From positions 1 through 64,000 of the forward strand of contig JAKPQM010000008.1 of assembly GCA_029546925.1 (NCBI GenBank): a stretch of 64,000 nucleotides of DNA, written 5' to 3'. Shown in pieces: positions 50,105-59,061 of this stretch. Made by a program: the position numbers and the translations under genes. How positions within the stretch are numbered: the stretch's first letter is position 1; each line of letters opens with the position of its first letter. The stretch is from Actinomycetes bacterium (lineage in GTDB: Bacteria; Actinomycetota; Coriobacteriia; Coriobacteriales; Atopobiaceae). The notes under the pieces are model-generated. The model was not told the origin of the DNA. It made no database searches and worked only from the letters and a program-made list of their open reading frames with translations.

Positions 50105-52297
50105 TTAACGCAAGCGTCGTGCGATGAGCCAACAGCGGTGGATCCTGGGTGTACGCTCGAAATCGTGGGGGATGGTGCGTGCCGTCACGTCCTCGAACGT
50201 AAAGCCCGCGGCTTCGAGTGCGCGCCCGTCGATCTTGAAGGCACGCGACCTCGCTATGAGGATGAGGGCGCCATCGGGAGCGAGCACGTCGGCGACCCGA
50301 TCGAGGGGCAGATGATCTGAGAGCACAGAGACATCGCAGTACGCAAGATCGAAAGCCCGACCTGATCGTCCTGCGCTGCTAAGCCATGCTGCAAGCTCGG
50401 ACCGCTCGAAGCGATACCGCCTATCCGAGAAGCCATTCTCCCCTAGAGCCCTGTGCGCCCAATCGAGATAGGATTGTGCCGGATCGACCACGGTGACCTC
50501 GGTAGCCCCGCCCGCAGCCGCATACACCGCCGGTGCCCCCGCATAGGAGCCGAGGCTCAAGAAGCGCGCCTTCGACGCCATCGAGCCGATCAGCTCGCGC
50601 ACCGCACGCTGATCGAGCGGCAAACCGTTATCATGGCGCGCGCTCAGGTTGACCTCGAAAACATGCCCCCGCTCCTCGACGTGGATGACGAGGGGGTCTC
50701 GGGCGGAGCGTTGCTGCTCTCCCCCGTCCCCGCGCGATCTTCCCTGCGCATGCATGTTCTCACGGTCGATATCGAGCACAACCGGGATAAGGGCGCAGGC
50801 ATCGGAAAATCGGATATCGGCACGGTCGGCATCGATGGCGGCCGGAGCGGGATGCTCCTCAACGCGGATAAAGCGCTCCCTGTCTGGGCGGCATGCGGTG
50901 AAGAGGTCGACCGACAACGCGTATTCCGGCCGGTCGGCATCGTAGATGCGATAGCACGTGATGCCCGCTTTGCGCGCCCACTTCGCACGCTCCTTGGCAA
51001 CCTTGCGCAGGCGCGCCGCAAACTGGCCGCTGTTCTCCTCCGCCACAGAGACCGTATGCCGCGCACCCGCGAGCGAGATGACCTCGACCTCGGCGCGTTG
51101 GGAGGGCATCGTATCGTAGAGGCGGACAGCTGCGCGGATGGGACCGTTGAAACAGGGAATCGTTCGGCTTGCCCGTCGGCCGAGGGCGGTATCGATACCA
51201 GCATCCGGCGTGATGACGGCCATGCGCCAAGCTTCCGGCAGAGAAGCGATTCCCTGCGAGAGCGCCGCATACGTTCCGGAGAGCCCGCCGCTTGTTTGGA
51301 GACGGTGGCCATACGGGGGATTGACGGCGATGAGGCCGCGCTCGGGCAGGTAGCCGCATGCCGCCTCGAGACGGGATCCAAGATGCTCGGCGCCAACGAC
51401 AGAGAAGCTGATCATATGCGCGACGCCGGCCCGCTCGGCATTCGCCCGCGCAATCGAGATGGCACGGGCATCGCAATCGCTCGCAACGAGCGGCGCCCCA
51501 TGCTCACGGGCCGAATCCGCGCGTCGCCGTGCCTCGTCTGCGATCTCATCCCAGAGTGCATCATCATGCTGCGCCCAACCCGTAAAACCCCAACGCGCGC
51601 GCAGGATCCCCGGCGCGATATCGGCTCCGATGAGGGCGGCCTCGATGGCGAGCGTGCCCGAGCCGCACATCGGATCGGCAAAGGCCGCACCCTCCCGCGC
51701 GAGCCGATACCAGCCGGCAGCCAGCAGCATGCCCGCTGCCAGCGTCTCTTTGAGCGGAGCCTCCGTCTGGACGGACTGCTCGCGATACCCCCGGCGGTGC
51801 AGCGACGGGCCGGAGAGGTTGAGGTAGATGGTCGCGTGATGCTCGTGGACCGAGACATCGATGGCAAGGTCGGGGTCGTGCGGATCGACGTCCGGACGCT
51901 CGCCGCACACCTTGCGCAGGCGGTCGCATACGGCATCCTTCACCTTGAGCGCTGTGAACTGGGTGTTGCGCAGGAACGAATTCTCGCCATGCGCCTGCAC
52001 CGCGATGGTGGCGCCGGACGCGACGTGGTTCTCCCACGGCATCCTCGTGGCCCCGGTATAGAGGGCGTCGGCATCACGCGCGTCAAGACGGGCGAGCATC
52101 AGCTGCACGCGGGTGGCTATGCGGCTCCAAAGGCAGACGCGATATGCGTCGGCAATCGTGCCGAAGAACGCGGCACCACCCTTGAGCGGGCGGACGCGTC
52201 TCACGGAAAGGCTTTTGAGTTCTCGGGAAAGCGTGCCTTCGAAGCCTGCTGCACAACGTGCGAAGAACTCGAGATCGATGTGGGTATCCTGATGCAT
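50105..52297 (-). CDS. rlmL: Bifunctional 23S rRNA (guanine-N2/N7) methyltransferase RlmKL
   Basis: A protein of 730 residues. Start placed at MHQDTHIDLEFF; the longer frame overlaps the DedA gene. Domains in order: THUMP (about 60-160), an N2-G methylase with GSGTLAIEAALIG and the NPPYGHRL motif (about residues 320-327), and a C-terminal Rossmann methylase with FLSLGSYAGAPAVYAAAGGA and AYCDVSVLSDH. The fused two-methylase layout is that of E. coli RlmKL (702 aa), which modifies G2445 and G2069 of 23S rRNA. Modification of the same positions here is by analogy. Confidence 0.88.
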   Translation of the reverse strand: MHQDTHIDLEFFARCAAGFEGTLSRELKSLSVRRVRPLKGGAAFFGTIADAYRVCLWSRIATRVQLMLARLDARDADALYTGATRMPWENHVASGATIAVQAHGENSFLRNTQFTALKVKDAVCDRLRKVCGERPDVDPHDPDLAIDVSVHEHHATIYLNLSGPSLHRRGYREQSVQTEAPLKETLAAGMLLAAGWYRLAREGAAFADPMCGSGTLAIEAALIGADIAPGILRARWGFTGWAQHDDALWDEIADEARRRADSAREHGAPLVASDCDARAISIARANAERAGVAHMISFSVVGAEHLGSRLEAACGYLPERGLIAVNPPYGHRLQTSGGLSGTYAALSQGIASLPEAWRMAVITPDAGIDTALGRRASRTIPCFNGPIRAAVRLYDTMPSQRAEVEVISLAGARHTVSVAEENSGQFAARLRKVAKERAKWARKAGITCYRIYDADRPEYALSVDLFTACRPDRERFIRVEEHPAPAAIDADRADIRFSDACALIPVVLDIDRENMHAQGRSRGDGGEQQRSARDPLVIHVEERGHVFEVNLSARHDNGLPLDQRAVRELIGSMASKARFLSLGSYAGAPAVYAAAGGATEVTVVDPAQSYLDWAHRALGENGFSDRRYRFERSELAAWLSSAGRSGRAFDLAYCDVSVLSDHLPLDRVADVLAPDGALILIARSRAFKIDGRALEAAGFTFEDVTARTIPHDFERTPRIHRCWLIARRLR

Positions 52298-52310
52298 CGC
52301 TGGTGCGCGC

Positions 52311-52985
52311 TTAAGCGTTGTTCTTCTTCTTGCCCTTGCTGAGGCGGGAGCGGATGAACGTCGCACCCGCTGGGATTGCGGAGATGACGATGATGGAGCC
52401 CACGAGCAGGCCGAAGTGCTCCTGCACGGCGGGGATGCCTCCCACAAGGTAGCCGAGCACCACGAAGGTGGTGGACCAGGTGATGCCGCCCGTCACGTTG
52501 TAGATTACGAAATTGCGCCAGTGCATGCCGCCTACACCCGCAAGGAAGGGTACGAAGGTGCGGATGAAGGGGAAGAAGCGCCCGAGGAAGATGGCGAGAT
52601 ATCCCCACTTCTCGAGGAAGGCCTGGCTCTTCTCGATGCGTTCGGGTGTCATTGCCTTGACCTTACCCGATTCGATGATCTTGCGACCGAAGAAGTGGCC
52701 GATGGCGAAGTTCATCTGATCGCCCAAGATGGCCGCAGCCCACACCAAGCCCAGCAGCAGGGGCAGGGTGAAATGGCCCTGCGGGAGGCTCTCGGGATGG
52801 GAGAAATAACCCGCTGCGAAGAGCAGCGAGTCGCCGGGCAAAAACGGGAAGAACACGACGCCCGTCTCGATGAAGATGATGAGGAAGACAAAACCGTATG
52901 CAGCAACTGGGCCCATGCCGATCCATGTGGCTATGGCGGTACGCGGGTCTTTGATGAGTTCATAGATATACGAGATGAATCCCAT
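52311..52985 (-). CDS. DedA-family membrane protein
   Basis: A protein of 224 residues. GVVFFPFLPGDSLLFAAGYF, GDQMNFAIGHFFGRKIIE, FLEKWGYLAIFLGRFFPFIRTFVPFLAGVGGMHWRNFV and NVTGGITWSTTFVVLGYLVG are the DedA/VTT-domain hallmarks, including the FxGRFxPxxRT motif. Multi-pass membrane protein implicated in lipid-carrier flipping (undecaprenyl phosphate or phospholipid). It ends 14 nt before the rlmL start on the same strand. Confidence 0.92.
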   Translation of the reverse strand: MGFISYIYELIKDPRTAIATWIGMGPVAAYGFVFLIIFIETGVVFFPFLPGDSLLFAAGYFSHPESLPQGHFTLPLLLGLVWAAAILGDQMNFAIGHFFGRKIIESGKVKAMTPERIEKSQAFLEKWGYLAIFLGRFFPFIRTFVPFLAGVGGMHWRNFVIYNVTGGITWSTTFVVLGYLVGGIPAVQEHFGLLVGSIIVISAIPAGATFIRSRLSKGKKKNNA

Positions 52986-53016
52986 GTGGTCCTATCGGTC
53001 GATCGAAAACGACATG

Positions 53017-53128
53017 CCAAGCGTGCTCGATGGGAACGGGCGCCCGCCAGTGACTCCTTATGGCTGCTGCCTCCCGGCCCTGACCAGGTTCGGGGTATGG
53101 CGTCGCCCGCACCCATCCAGCACGCTTG
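53017..53128 (-). ncRNA. ffs: Signal recognition particle RNA (small bacterial 4.5S type)
   Basis: Read on the - strand, the terminal stem CCAAGCGTGCT / AGCACGCTTGG closes a hairpin. The conserved apical domain reads ACCTGGTCAGGGCCGGGAGGCA then GCAGCCA, the Ffh-binding asymmetric loop and tip. Internal GGGTGCGGGCGACGCCA is matched by GTCACTGGCGGGCGCCCG. About 112 nt. The Ffh partner gene is not in the window. Confidence 0.92.
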
Positions 53129-53531
53129 GGACATAACTGTAGCATATGAGTCCCCACCGGGGGGATGCGAGACCGACGTGCAGCCCTTATCGGTGCTGGT
53201 CGCTAGGGTTATCCTGTCTCGATCTGCTCGCTTTGACGTGATATGGACGGAGGCCCCTGACCGACGTCAAAGGCCCCCACTTTGGTGAAACCTCAAGCAC
53301 CTAAGGCTTGTCAGGCAGGCGGTCCCGGCCGAGTCATGTACGATTACCGCCTTCCGTGTCTTTATCATCCCCGTATCTCCTCCGGCCATTCGAAACCGGT
53401 GCGCAGACGGATTGTTTGTATCGGCAAGCGTTTGCGACCGGCACCGTGCACAAAACTCTTACATATCAGCTCCACGCAACCTCCATTCGCGATAGGATAA
53501 ATGGGTGCGGCGTGCGGACGAAGGGGCTCCC
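53129..53531. other. Intergenic region, no gene
   Basis: About 400 nt without a convincing reading frame. The left end should hold the SRP RNA promoter (- strand). A perfect 8-bp inverted repeat TTTGACGT / ACGTCAAA lies at 53232-53271. The ribosome site of the 53532 gene (GAAGGGG) is at the right end. Confidence 0.4.
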
Positions 53532-54101
53532 ATGGCAAAGGCTACGACGAAAAAAACTGCTTCCAATCGGGGGAAAGCCCGGCATGACGATGAGAGATAT
53601 GGCGAGGTCCTCTACTCGTTCTCCTATGAGATGGACGATCTGAACTATTTCAACGCTGCAGGACTTGTCGGGTCGAACAGGATACAGCAGATCGTGGCAG
53701 GTTCCTCGATGGTGCTCCTACTACTCATCATCGGCTCGTTGTACGACCGGGAGCGTCCCCTCTACCCGGTAGCCATCGCCGCGTTCATCCTCTTTATAGT
53801 CCTCAGCATCGTCGGCCAGAACTGGACCAAGATACGCGACCGCTATGTCTCCAAATCGAGCCTCGCCCAGATCGGCAACCCCGACCGCCATGTTATCGTG
53901 ACTGCCGAGGCGATGGTCGTCGAGGGACCAGACGATACGGTCTCCTCATATCCTCTCTCCGAGTTCAAGAAGCTCGCCGAGGACTCCGATGGTGCGCTCG
54001 CCAAGTTCGGAAAGCGCAGATACGTCTACATCCCCCGCAAAGCGCTCTCCGAGACACGCTTCCGCAACCTTGCCAAGATGCTCCAAGGGAAGCGCGATTA
54101 G
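53532..54101 (+). CDS. Small membrane protein with YcxB-like domain
   Basis: A protein of 189 residues. Start at the ATG after GAAGGGGCTCCC. A basic N-terminus (MAKATTKKTASNRGKARHD) and two adjacent transmembrane helices (IVAGSSMVLLLLIIGSLY; YPVAIAAFILFIVLSIVGQ) are followed by a cytoplasmic domain (HVIVTAEAMVVEGPDDTVSSYPLSEF…YVYIPRKALSE) with the PH-like strand pattern of YcxB proteins. Function unknown. It converges on the ATPase at 54167. Confidence 0.65.
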   Translation: MAKATTKKTASNRGKARHDDERYGEVLYSFSYEMDDLNYFNAAGLVGSNRIQQIVAGSSMVLLLLIIGSLYDRERPLYPVAIAAFILFIVLSIVGQNWTKIRDRYVSKSSLAQIGNPDRHVIVTAEAMVVEGPDDTVSSYPLSEFKKLAEDSDGALAKFGKRRYVYIPRKALSETRFRNLAKMLQGKRD

Positions 54102-54166
54102 GTAGGCGGCTTTCTGCGCAGAGATTATCAGGGGGCTATCAGCCCTTCTTCTCCGCTTGGCAGCCA

Positions 54167-55585
54167 CTAGGCCTCAACACCATATTTTTCAGCGGTGAGC
54201 TCGATGTGCGCATCCTGCAAATCCTTTGCTGCTTGAACAAAAGCCTCGTGGAAGTCGGGGCGAGGAGCTGCGCCGTAGATGCCGTGCAAGTAGTTTCTTC
54301 CGAAGTTCTCGTCCCAGCGTGAGGGTATCGAGGTGACCGGATAGAGGGAAGAGCTCCCATCAACGGCCTTCTCGACAAGCCATATCTGGTCTTGGTCCAA
54401 GATGCGGGGATCCGCTCCCGTCCGGGTGATGAGCGAAACATCGTGCGTAGTGAAGATCAGCTGCGACTGATGCGGGTTAGTCCTTGGATCCTTAAAGAGC
54501 GCGACCAGTTCTTGGACATAGTTAGGATGAAGGCTTGAGTCAACCTCGTCGATGAATCCCACCGATCTGCTGCTCAGGAGCCTGAGCGCCAGCGAGAAGA
54601 ACGCGAGGACCGCAAGCGTCCCTCTCGACTCCTCGTCCTCGGTGAACGACTCCTCAAAACCGTCTTTGCCCCTGTGCATGAATGAGAACTCATAGCGCGG
54701 CTCCGATGGTTGCTTGGCAAGGCTCTGCGCGCGTTTCCGCCGTTCCTCGCGCGTTAGCTCCGGCTCGACGAGGGCGAGAACGCCCGATGCGAGATCTTCA
54801 TAGCCTCCCTCGCGGGGATCGCCGGGCTGCTGGCTCGACTCCTGCAGCTCGTCGAGGAGATCCTTCGTCTGGACCACGGAGATGCCGAGATCGGTGTTCG
54901 CCATAAGGGCCGCAAGTGCTTTTGCGGGGGACGTGCCCTTCTTGAGCCCGATTCTTATGTTGGACAATTCGCAGTCGAACAAGTCGGCCCGGTAAAAGCC
55001 GACGCGATTGCGAAAGAACTCGCAGGCCGGCTGGACTATGGCCGCGTTGGCGGCATAGAGGACCGAGATGTACGGGGTCTCTGGGCGGGCCATCTGCTCG
55101 TATGTCTTTTTCGCACCGGAAAAAGTGCGCCCATACTTGTAGCTGTACGAACCGCCGTTGCGCTCCCTCTCGTATATACGATTTGTGCGATTGCCATTGT
55201 ACGCACGTAGAGACTCGTAATCGATCTTGCCGCCCATGATGCTCAGTTCGTATAGGTAGCGAGTATCGTTCGTTCCAAGAAAATCGACGAGGAACTCAGA
55301 CTCCCCGCTCCTTGTCATCTCGTCCAACCTGAACGGCTGGAACAGAGCTCCGATGTCGAAGTTCGGGTTGAAGCCGTTGACAATGTATTTGGCGACGAAC
55401 TGGAATGCATCGAAAAAGGCCGATTTGCCGGAGGCGTTTCCTCCGTAGACGCCGGCAACGGTCGAAATGTCCTTCCGCTTCCAGTCGCCCTCCTCATGCT
55501 TCTGCGCATTTGCCGGACGCTGCATGGAGAACTGCTGTTCGTCTCGGTAGCTCTTAAAATTCGAGAAGCTGAAGTTGATCAGCAT
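54167..55585 (-). CDS. AAA ATPase of COG1106/AAA_15 type (OLD-like), stand-alone
   Basis: A protein of 472 residues. Start at the ATG after GGGAGGTGC. Opens MLINFSFSNFKSYRDEQQFS, with Walker A GGNASGKS at residues 48-55. An ABC-type signature is not obvious; Walker B VGFIDEVDSSLHPN (about 345) and H-loop LIFTTHDVSLI (about 382) are clear. The C-terminal part shows no Toprim nuclease motif. Relatives occur as single genes or with an RloB-like partner in defence islands. No partner is next to it here. Role, possibly anti-phage, is inference from the family. Confidence 0.75.
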   Translation of the reverse strand: MLINFSFSNFKSYRDEQQFSMQRPANAQKHEEGDWKRKDISTVAGVYGGNASGKSAFFDAFQFVAKYIVNGFNPNFDIGALFQPFRLDEMTRSGESEFLVDFLGTNDTRYLYELSIMGGKIDYESLRAYNGNRTNRIYERERNGGSYSYKYGRTFSGAKKTYEQMARPETPYISVLYAANAAIVQPACEFFRNRVGFYRADLFDCELSNIRIGLKKGTSPAKALAALMANTDLGISVVQTKDLLDELQESSQQPGDPREGGYEDLASGVLALVEPELTREERRKRAQSLAKQPSEPRYEFSFMHRGKDGFEESFTEDEESRGTLAVLAFFSLALRLLSSRSVGFIDEVDSSLHPNYVQELVALFKDPRTNPHQSQLIFTTHDVSLITRTGADPRILDQDQIWLVEKAVDGSSSLYPVTSIPSRWDENFGRNYLHGIYGAAPRPDFHEAFVQAAKDLQDAHIELTAEKYGVEA

Positions 55586-56000
55586 TCGGCGCACCTCCCA
55601 ACACAATTTGCGAACGGTAAGCCGATGTAATGGGAATAGTACCCCTCATTGCATTGTTAGTACGATAATAAATGAATTTTAAGCTGATTTCTACATTTTT
55701 TTGCAGATTTTCTCCTTTAATACAATAAATACTGCGGATGACCGCTGTTTCCTAGGCGAACAACGCCCCGCCCCCCGTTCAGCTAGGCGGATGCCCATCT
55801 CGCATGGACGGCGACCCGTCCCGTCTGGATATAGGTTTTCGGACAAAATACCGTCCGATTCTGTCTGGAAACGCATATCCAGATGGAGCGGGTGAGATCG
55901 CGGGGCGTCTGTAGAGGGTGCTTGGCCGCAACGGCGTAGGCATCGTTCCTCGTGGCGTGCCTCGAAAGCACCCTCTGCCCACCGTTCCCTACTCATACGA
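55586..56000. other. Intergenic region with AT-rich stretch and nested palindromes
   Basis: About 410 nt without a supported gene. An AT-rich stretch (55640-55740) probably holds the promoter for the ATPase. Nested inverted repeats follow: TCTGGATAT (55824-55832) / ATATCCAGA (55875-55883), enclosing TCGGAC (55839-55844) / GTCCGA (55853-55858). Confidence 0.45.
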
Positions 56001-56024
56001 GAACCGCCCCTTTCGGGGCGGTTC
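56001..56024. terminator. Terminator hairpin
   Basis: Perfect 10-bp stem GAACCGCCCC / GGGGCGGTTC with TTTC loop, 28 nt after the end of the - strand gene at 56052. No long T-run. Confidence 0.65.
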
Positions 56025-56051
56025 GCTGCTGCATATCGTGCTGTAATTACG

Positions 56052-57026
56052 CTATTGTTCGATTATTTGAGGCAGTTCCTGATTGCCGAGAGGCAACACC
56101 ATCGATTCGAAACCTTGGATATCGTTGAGCGCAAGCTTGGCAGACGCCGGGTTCACTATGATCGACAGAACGAGGCCCACGACAAAGGAAATGATCTGGA
56201 ACCAGTCCTCAGCGAGATACTCCGGAGAGAACGCAGCCTGCACGACAGCTTCGAACTGCGACATCACATAGAAGATGGATGTTTCAAGATATGCTGCAAT
56301 AAAGTGCGAGCACTCGATATAGATGTACCCCGCAAATGCAAGGATGCTGATCACGGCGATCGTGAGGATGCCCTTGAGGCCGTAGGGGCCCTTGAAGAGA
56401 CGGTAGCCCATACCGGCTGCGAAGGGAACCGCAGCAAATAAGATGGCGAACACGGTGTCCGCAAGCATGACGATAAGGAGGGAAACCGCCAGGACAAGGA
56501 CGGCGCCCAGAATCGCACCGAGAATACCGAGAGGGTAGTTTCCCTCCCCTGAGCTTATCCTCGTCCTCGACTGTTCGACGATTTTTGCGTGGCAGGAGGC
56601 ATGAGTCCTCACGAACTCGTTCCTCGAGCTGAGGGAGTCCTCAGAAAAATCATGGAATGCTGCGATGTCGCAGGATCCCATGCCGCAGGCAGGACAGGGC
56701 AGCTGAGAGGAGGCGGGCGCGATGTATGTTTGGATCGCGCCTCGAAGCGCGGAATACTCCTCTACGGCTTTATCAAGCCTGTTCAATACGAATTGGACAA
56801 AGCCCTTGTCAAAAATCGCCTTTCCGATTCCGGATGAGGCGAGGCTTGCGTTGAGCGCATCCTCGACAGCCTCGAACTGCTCTTTCTCCATCGCCGTCTT
56901 GACCGTTACGTTGCGCTTGCCGAAGTTCAGCGACACCGGACATCCCGCGACGAGATCGACAGCCATGGAGCCGTTGCTTCTCAGCCCGAACGCGCCGACG
57001 AAGCTTTCCAACATTGTTTGTGCCAT
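56052..57026 (-). CDS. Membrane protein with zinc-ribbon-like motif, unknown
   Basis: A protein of 324 residues. GGGAGATC precedes the ATG. A soluble N-terminal ~150 residues ends in a zinc-ribbon-like LPCPACGMGSC (about 109-119) with later Cys/His (HASCHAK). Four or five transmembrane segments follow (LGILGAILGAVLVLAVSLLIVML; ILTIAVISILAFAGYIYIE; IISFVVGLVLSIIV). Not recognised. It is downstream of the XRE-type regulator on the same strand and could be under its control. Confidence 0.55.
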   Translation of the reverse strand: MAQTMLESFVGAFGLRSNGSMAVDLVAGCPVSLNFGKRNVTVKTAMEKEQFEAVEDALNASLASSGIGKAIFDKGFVQFVLNRLDKAVEEYSALRGAIQTYIAPASSQLPCPACGMGSCDIAAFHDFSEDSLSSRNEFVRTHASCHAKIVEQSRTRISSGEGNYPLGILGAILGAVLVLAVSLLIVMLADTVFAILFAAVPFAAGMGYRLFKGPYGLKGILTIAVISILAFAGYIYIECSHFIAAYLETSIFYVMSQFEAVVQAAFSPEYLAEDWFQIISFVVGLVLSIIVNPASAKLALNDIQGFESMVLPLGNQELPQIIEQ

Positions 57027-57161
57027 ATATAGATCTCCCTACCGTTAATCGGATCTTGGACGAATTGCAGCCTTAGTAAGATAGGCTCAACTTTTTTCTG
57101 TGTCAAGGGCAGCGTGATTCAACTGCACGTCGATCCAAGCAGGGAACGAGGGGCGGCTAGG

Positions 57162-58886
57162 CTAGCCTTCTGCGGGGGTGGCCATGTCCCGAAGCGCATC
57201 GCACAGCGCAGGATGGCGGATAACGAAATGAACGATCGGCGCGTTGCATTTGGAGACCATCGCAAGGTTGCCGCGCGTGACCGTGATCTGTATGTTCCTG
57301 AACGAGGTCCTCTCGTTCGGAACGGCACGATAGCGGCCAAAAAACCCCCCCCCGGCGCACATCGTCTGCTCGAAATGGCGACAGTAGGTCCCGTAGTCAT
57401 AGGGAATGGAACGATCGTAGAACATACGGGATAGGTCGAGTGCAGGCGGATGCTCGGCGAACTCGTCTGCGGACAGCAGGGGGATCTCATCGGTAAGGCC
57501 GTCCTCGGCGCGACGGCCGAATGCCTCCCGTTGCTTGGACGCGAAGGAGAGGATCCTCTCCCTATCGGCTGAGGGCAGGCGATTCCGCTCTAACAGCCTT
57601 GACAGATCGTCTTCGGGAAGCGTGTAGATCGGAAGCGTGGAGTAGCGATGCAGCACTTCCTTCTCCTGCAGCTCGTTGGCCACCTGCAGGCGGAACGCGT
57701 CCGCCTTATCGGAGCGGTATATCTCCATGAGCGGCTGGGCCTTGCCGAGCAGATCGTCGGCACGCTCGCGATAATAGGCGACCTCGCCGCCATCCGTGCT
57801 GAGATAGTACCTGCCCTTCGCATGGAAGCCCGCAATGGACTCGCCGCTGAGCGCTGCGGTTCCCGATACGTTCAGAGAGTGGCAGAATACGCCGTTGTGC
57901 ACGCCCTTGAGGTAGTACGGGGATATCCGTCCGGTCATATACAGAGGGATCCAATTCTCCAACCCCACCATCATCTCGTTGAGCGGGCGGTTGAGGTTGT
58001 GGATCACGCTGATGCGCATCCCCCTCTTCAGCAGCAGGGCAAGGCCGAGCATATACTTCTTCAAAAAAGCGGCATCGGCCGCCATATCGTCCACACGCAT
58101 GTCGCTGAACATGAAGACCTCTTCGGCGGCATCCGAGAGGAGCGCTCTGTTCAGGAAGTCGAGTTCGCCCTCCTTCATCCCCTCCAACCCGTAATATGAC
58201 GTGCGTGCGGGAAGATCGAGCGGCGGCGGTGCGCCCAGGCCATCGAAACGGTTCTCCCGGATGTAGTCGTTGAGATCGAAGGCATCCAAGGCGATGAGGA
58301 AATCGTCGGCGAGGTTGCCGGCACCGGGAAGCTCCTCCCCATCCGTAAGCCAAGAGAGCAGCCCCCTGTAGATCGACTCAGTGTCGAGACGCCTATCCGC
58401 TGGAAATCCCATGAGGCCGAGGAAGCGATCGCGCTTGTCATCGGTGGTGCACTGCCGCGCGACGAACCGCGCGGCACGCTTGGCGAACTCCTCCTGATCG
58501 GACGGCTTCCGACTTCCGTTGAGGATGCGTGAGACATAGGATGCGTCGAAGCTCAGGCCTTTCGCAAGGCTGACCGTGCTGATCCCGAGCTCGGCCATGA
58601 TGCGGCCCAGCTTCTTCCGGAGGCTGTCGAATGCATAGGTATCCGGCAGGGCATCATGCATCTGCGCGAGGATGGCCTCCTCGCCGAACTCGATCCCCTT
58701 GCGTCGGCCGAGGACCGCAAATCCCCGTGCCAAGGCGGGAAGCGTCGTCGAACCGGGTTCCGGCACACTCCTTCCGCTGCGATAACGGCTGATGGTCGCC
58801 TCGGAGAGGCATGACTCGTACGCGAGCTCCTTCGCCGTCAGGCCGAGCTCCCTCAGATACCCGTTCAGCACGTTTTGGAAGGACAT
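57162..58886 (-). CDS. XRE-type regulator with long C-terminal domain
   Basis: A protein of 574 residues. The N-terminus has two helix-turn-helix-like units: LGLTAKELAYESCLSEATISRYRSGRSVP (about 14-42) and LGISTVSLAKGLSFDASYVSRILNGSRKP (about 99-127). The remaining ~440 residues (LFMFSDMRVDDMAADAAFLKKY-type region, MRISVIHNLNRPLNEM) have no domain I can name; they may sense a ligand or partner. A run of nine C on the + strand (57345-57353) encodes GGG in CAGGGFFG near residue 513. It is divergent from the Fic gene, with a palindrome between. Confidence 0.7.
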   Translation of the reverse strand: MSFQNVLNGYLRELGLTAKELAYESCLSEATISRYRSGRSVPEPGSTTLPALARGFAVLGRRKGIEFGEEAILAQMHDALPDTYAFDSLRKKLGRIMAELGISTVSLAKGLSFDASYVSRILNGSRKPSDQEEFAKRAARFVARQCTTDDKRDRFLGLMGFPADRRLDTESIYRGLLSWLTDGEELPGAGNLADDFLIALDAFDLNDYIRENRFDGLGAPPPLDLPARTSYYGLEGMKEGELDFLNRALLSDAAEEVFMFSDMRVDDMAADAAFLKKYMLGLALLLKRGMRISVIHNLNRPLNEMMVGLENWIPLYMTGRISPYYLKGVHNGVFCHSLNVSGTAALSGESIAGFHAKGRYYLSTDGGEVAYYRERADDLLGKAQPLMEIYRSDKADAFRLQVANELQEKEVLHRYSTLPIYTLPEDDLSRLLERNRLPSADRERILSFASKQREAFGRRAEDGLTDEIPLLSADEFAEHPPALDLSRMFYDRSIPYDYGTYCRHFEQTMCAGGGFFGRYRAVPNERTSFRNIQITVTRGNLAMVSKCNAPIVHFVIRHPALCDALRDMATPAEG

Positions 58887-58932
58887 CTTGGCCGCTCCCC
58901 CCCTCGTCAGAACTACTATGGCAGAACCGAAC

Positions 58933-58969
58933 GGCCGATTTCAGATCAGGCACGGCCAGAATCGGAAAC
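58933..58969. repeat. 37-bp repeat, copy 1 (upstream of fic)
   Basis: CGGCCGATTTCAGATCAGGC… to …CCAGAATCGGAAA. It is nearly the same as 60860-60896, with four mismatches clustered in the centre. Contains inverted CCGATT / AATCGG. Lies between the divergent XRE and Fic genes. Confidence 0.7.
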
Positions 58970-59010
58970 CGGTCGTGGGTAGGAACCTTTCATATGCCAC
59001 CTCCATATTA

Positions 59011-59029
59011 AAGGTTATCTGATAACCTT
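59011..59029. promoter_or_regulatory. Palindromic operator AAGGTTATC-T-GATAACCTT before fic
   Basis: Perfect 9-bp arms around one base, 32 nt before the Fic start. It suits a dimeric DNA-binding protein; candidates are the divergent XRE-type protein or the winged-helix tail of the Fic protein itself. Confidence 0.6.
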
Positions 59030-59061
59030 AATTAAGAACGATAGCTATGAAAGGACGGGCC

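Noticed and set aside
50453-52342. 629-codon + strand frame opposite rlmL
   Set aside because: Shadow of the RlmKL gene, which has THUMP and two methylase signatures on the - strand.
53505-54101. Earlier start for the YcxB-like gene (53505)
   Set aside because: The GAAGGGG ribosome site lies inside that extension and points to the ATG at 53532.
55691-55996. 101-codon - strand frame in the 55.6-56.0 kb intergenic region
   Set aside because: No ribosome site or domain; it crosses nested palindromes and an AT-rich promoter-like stretch.
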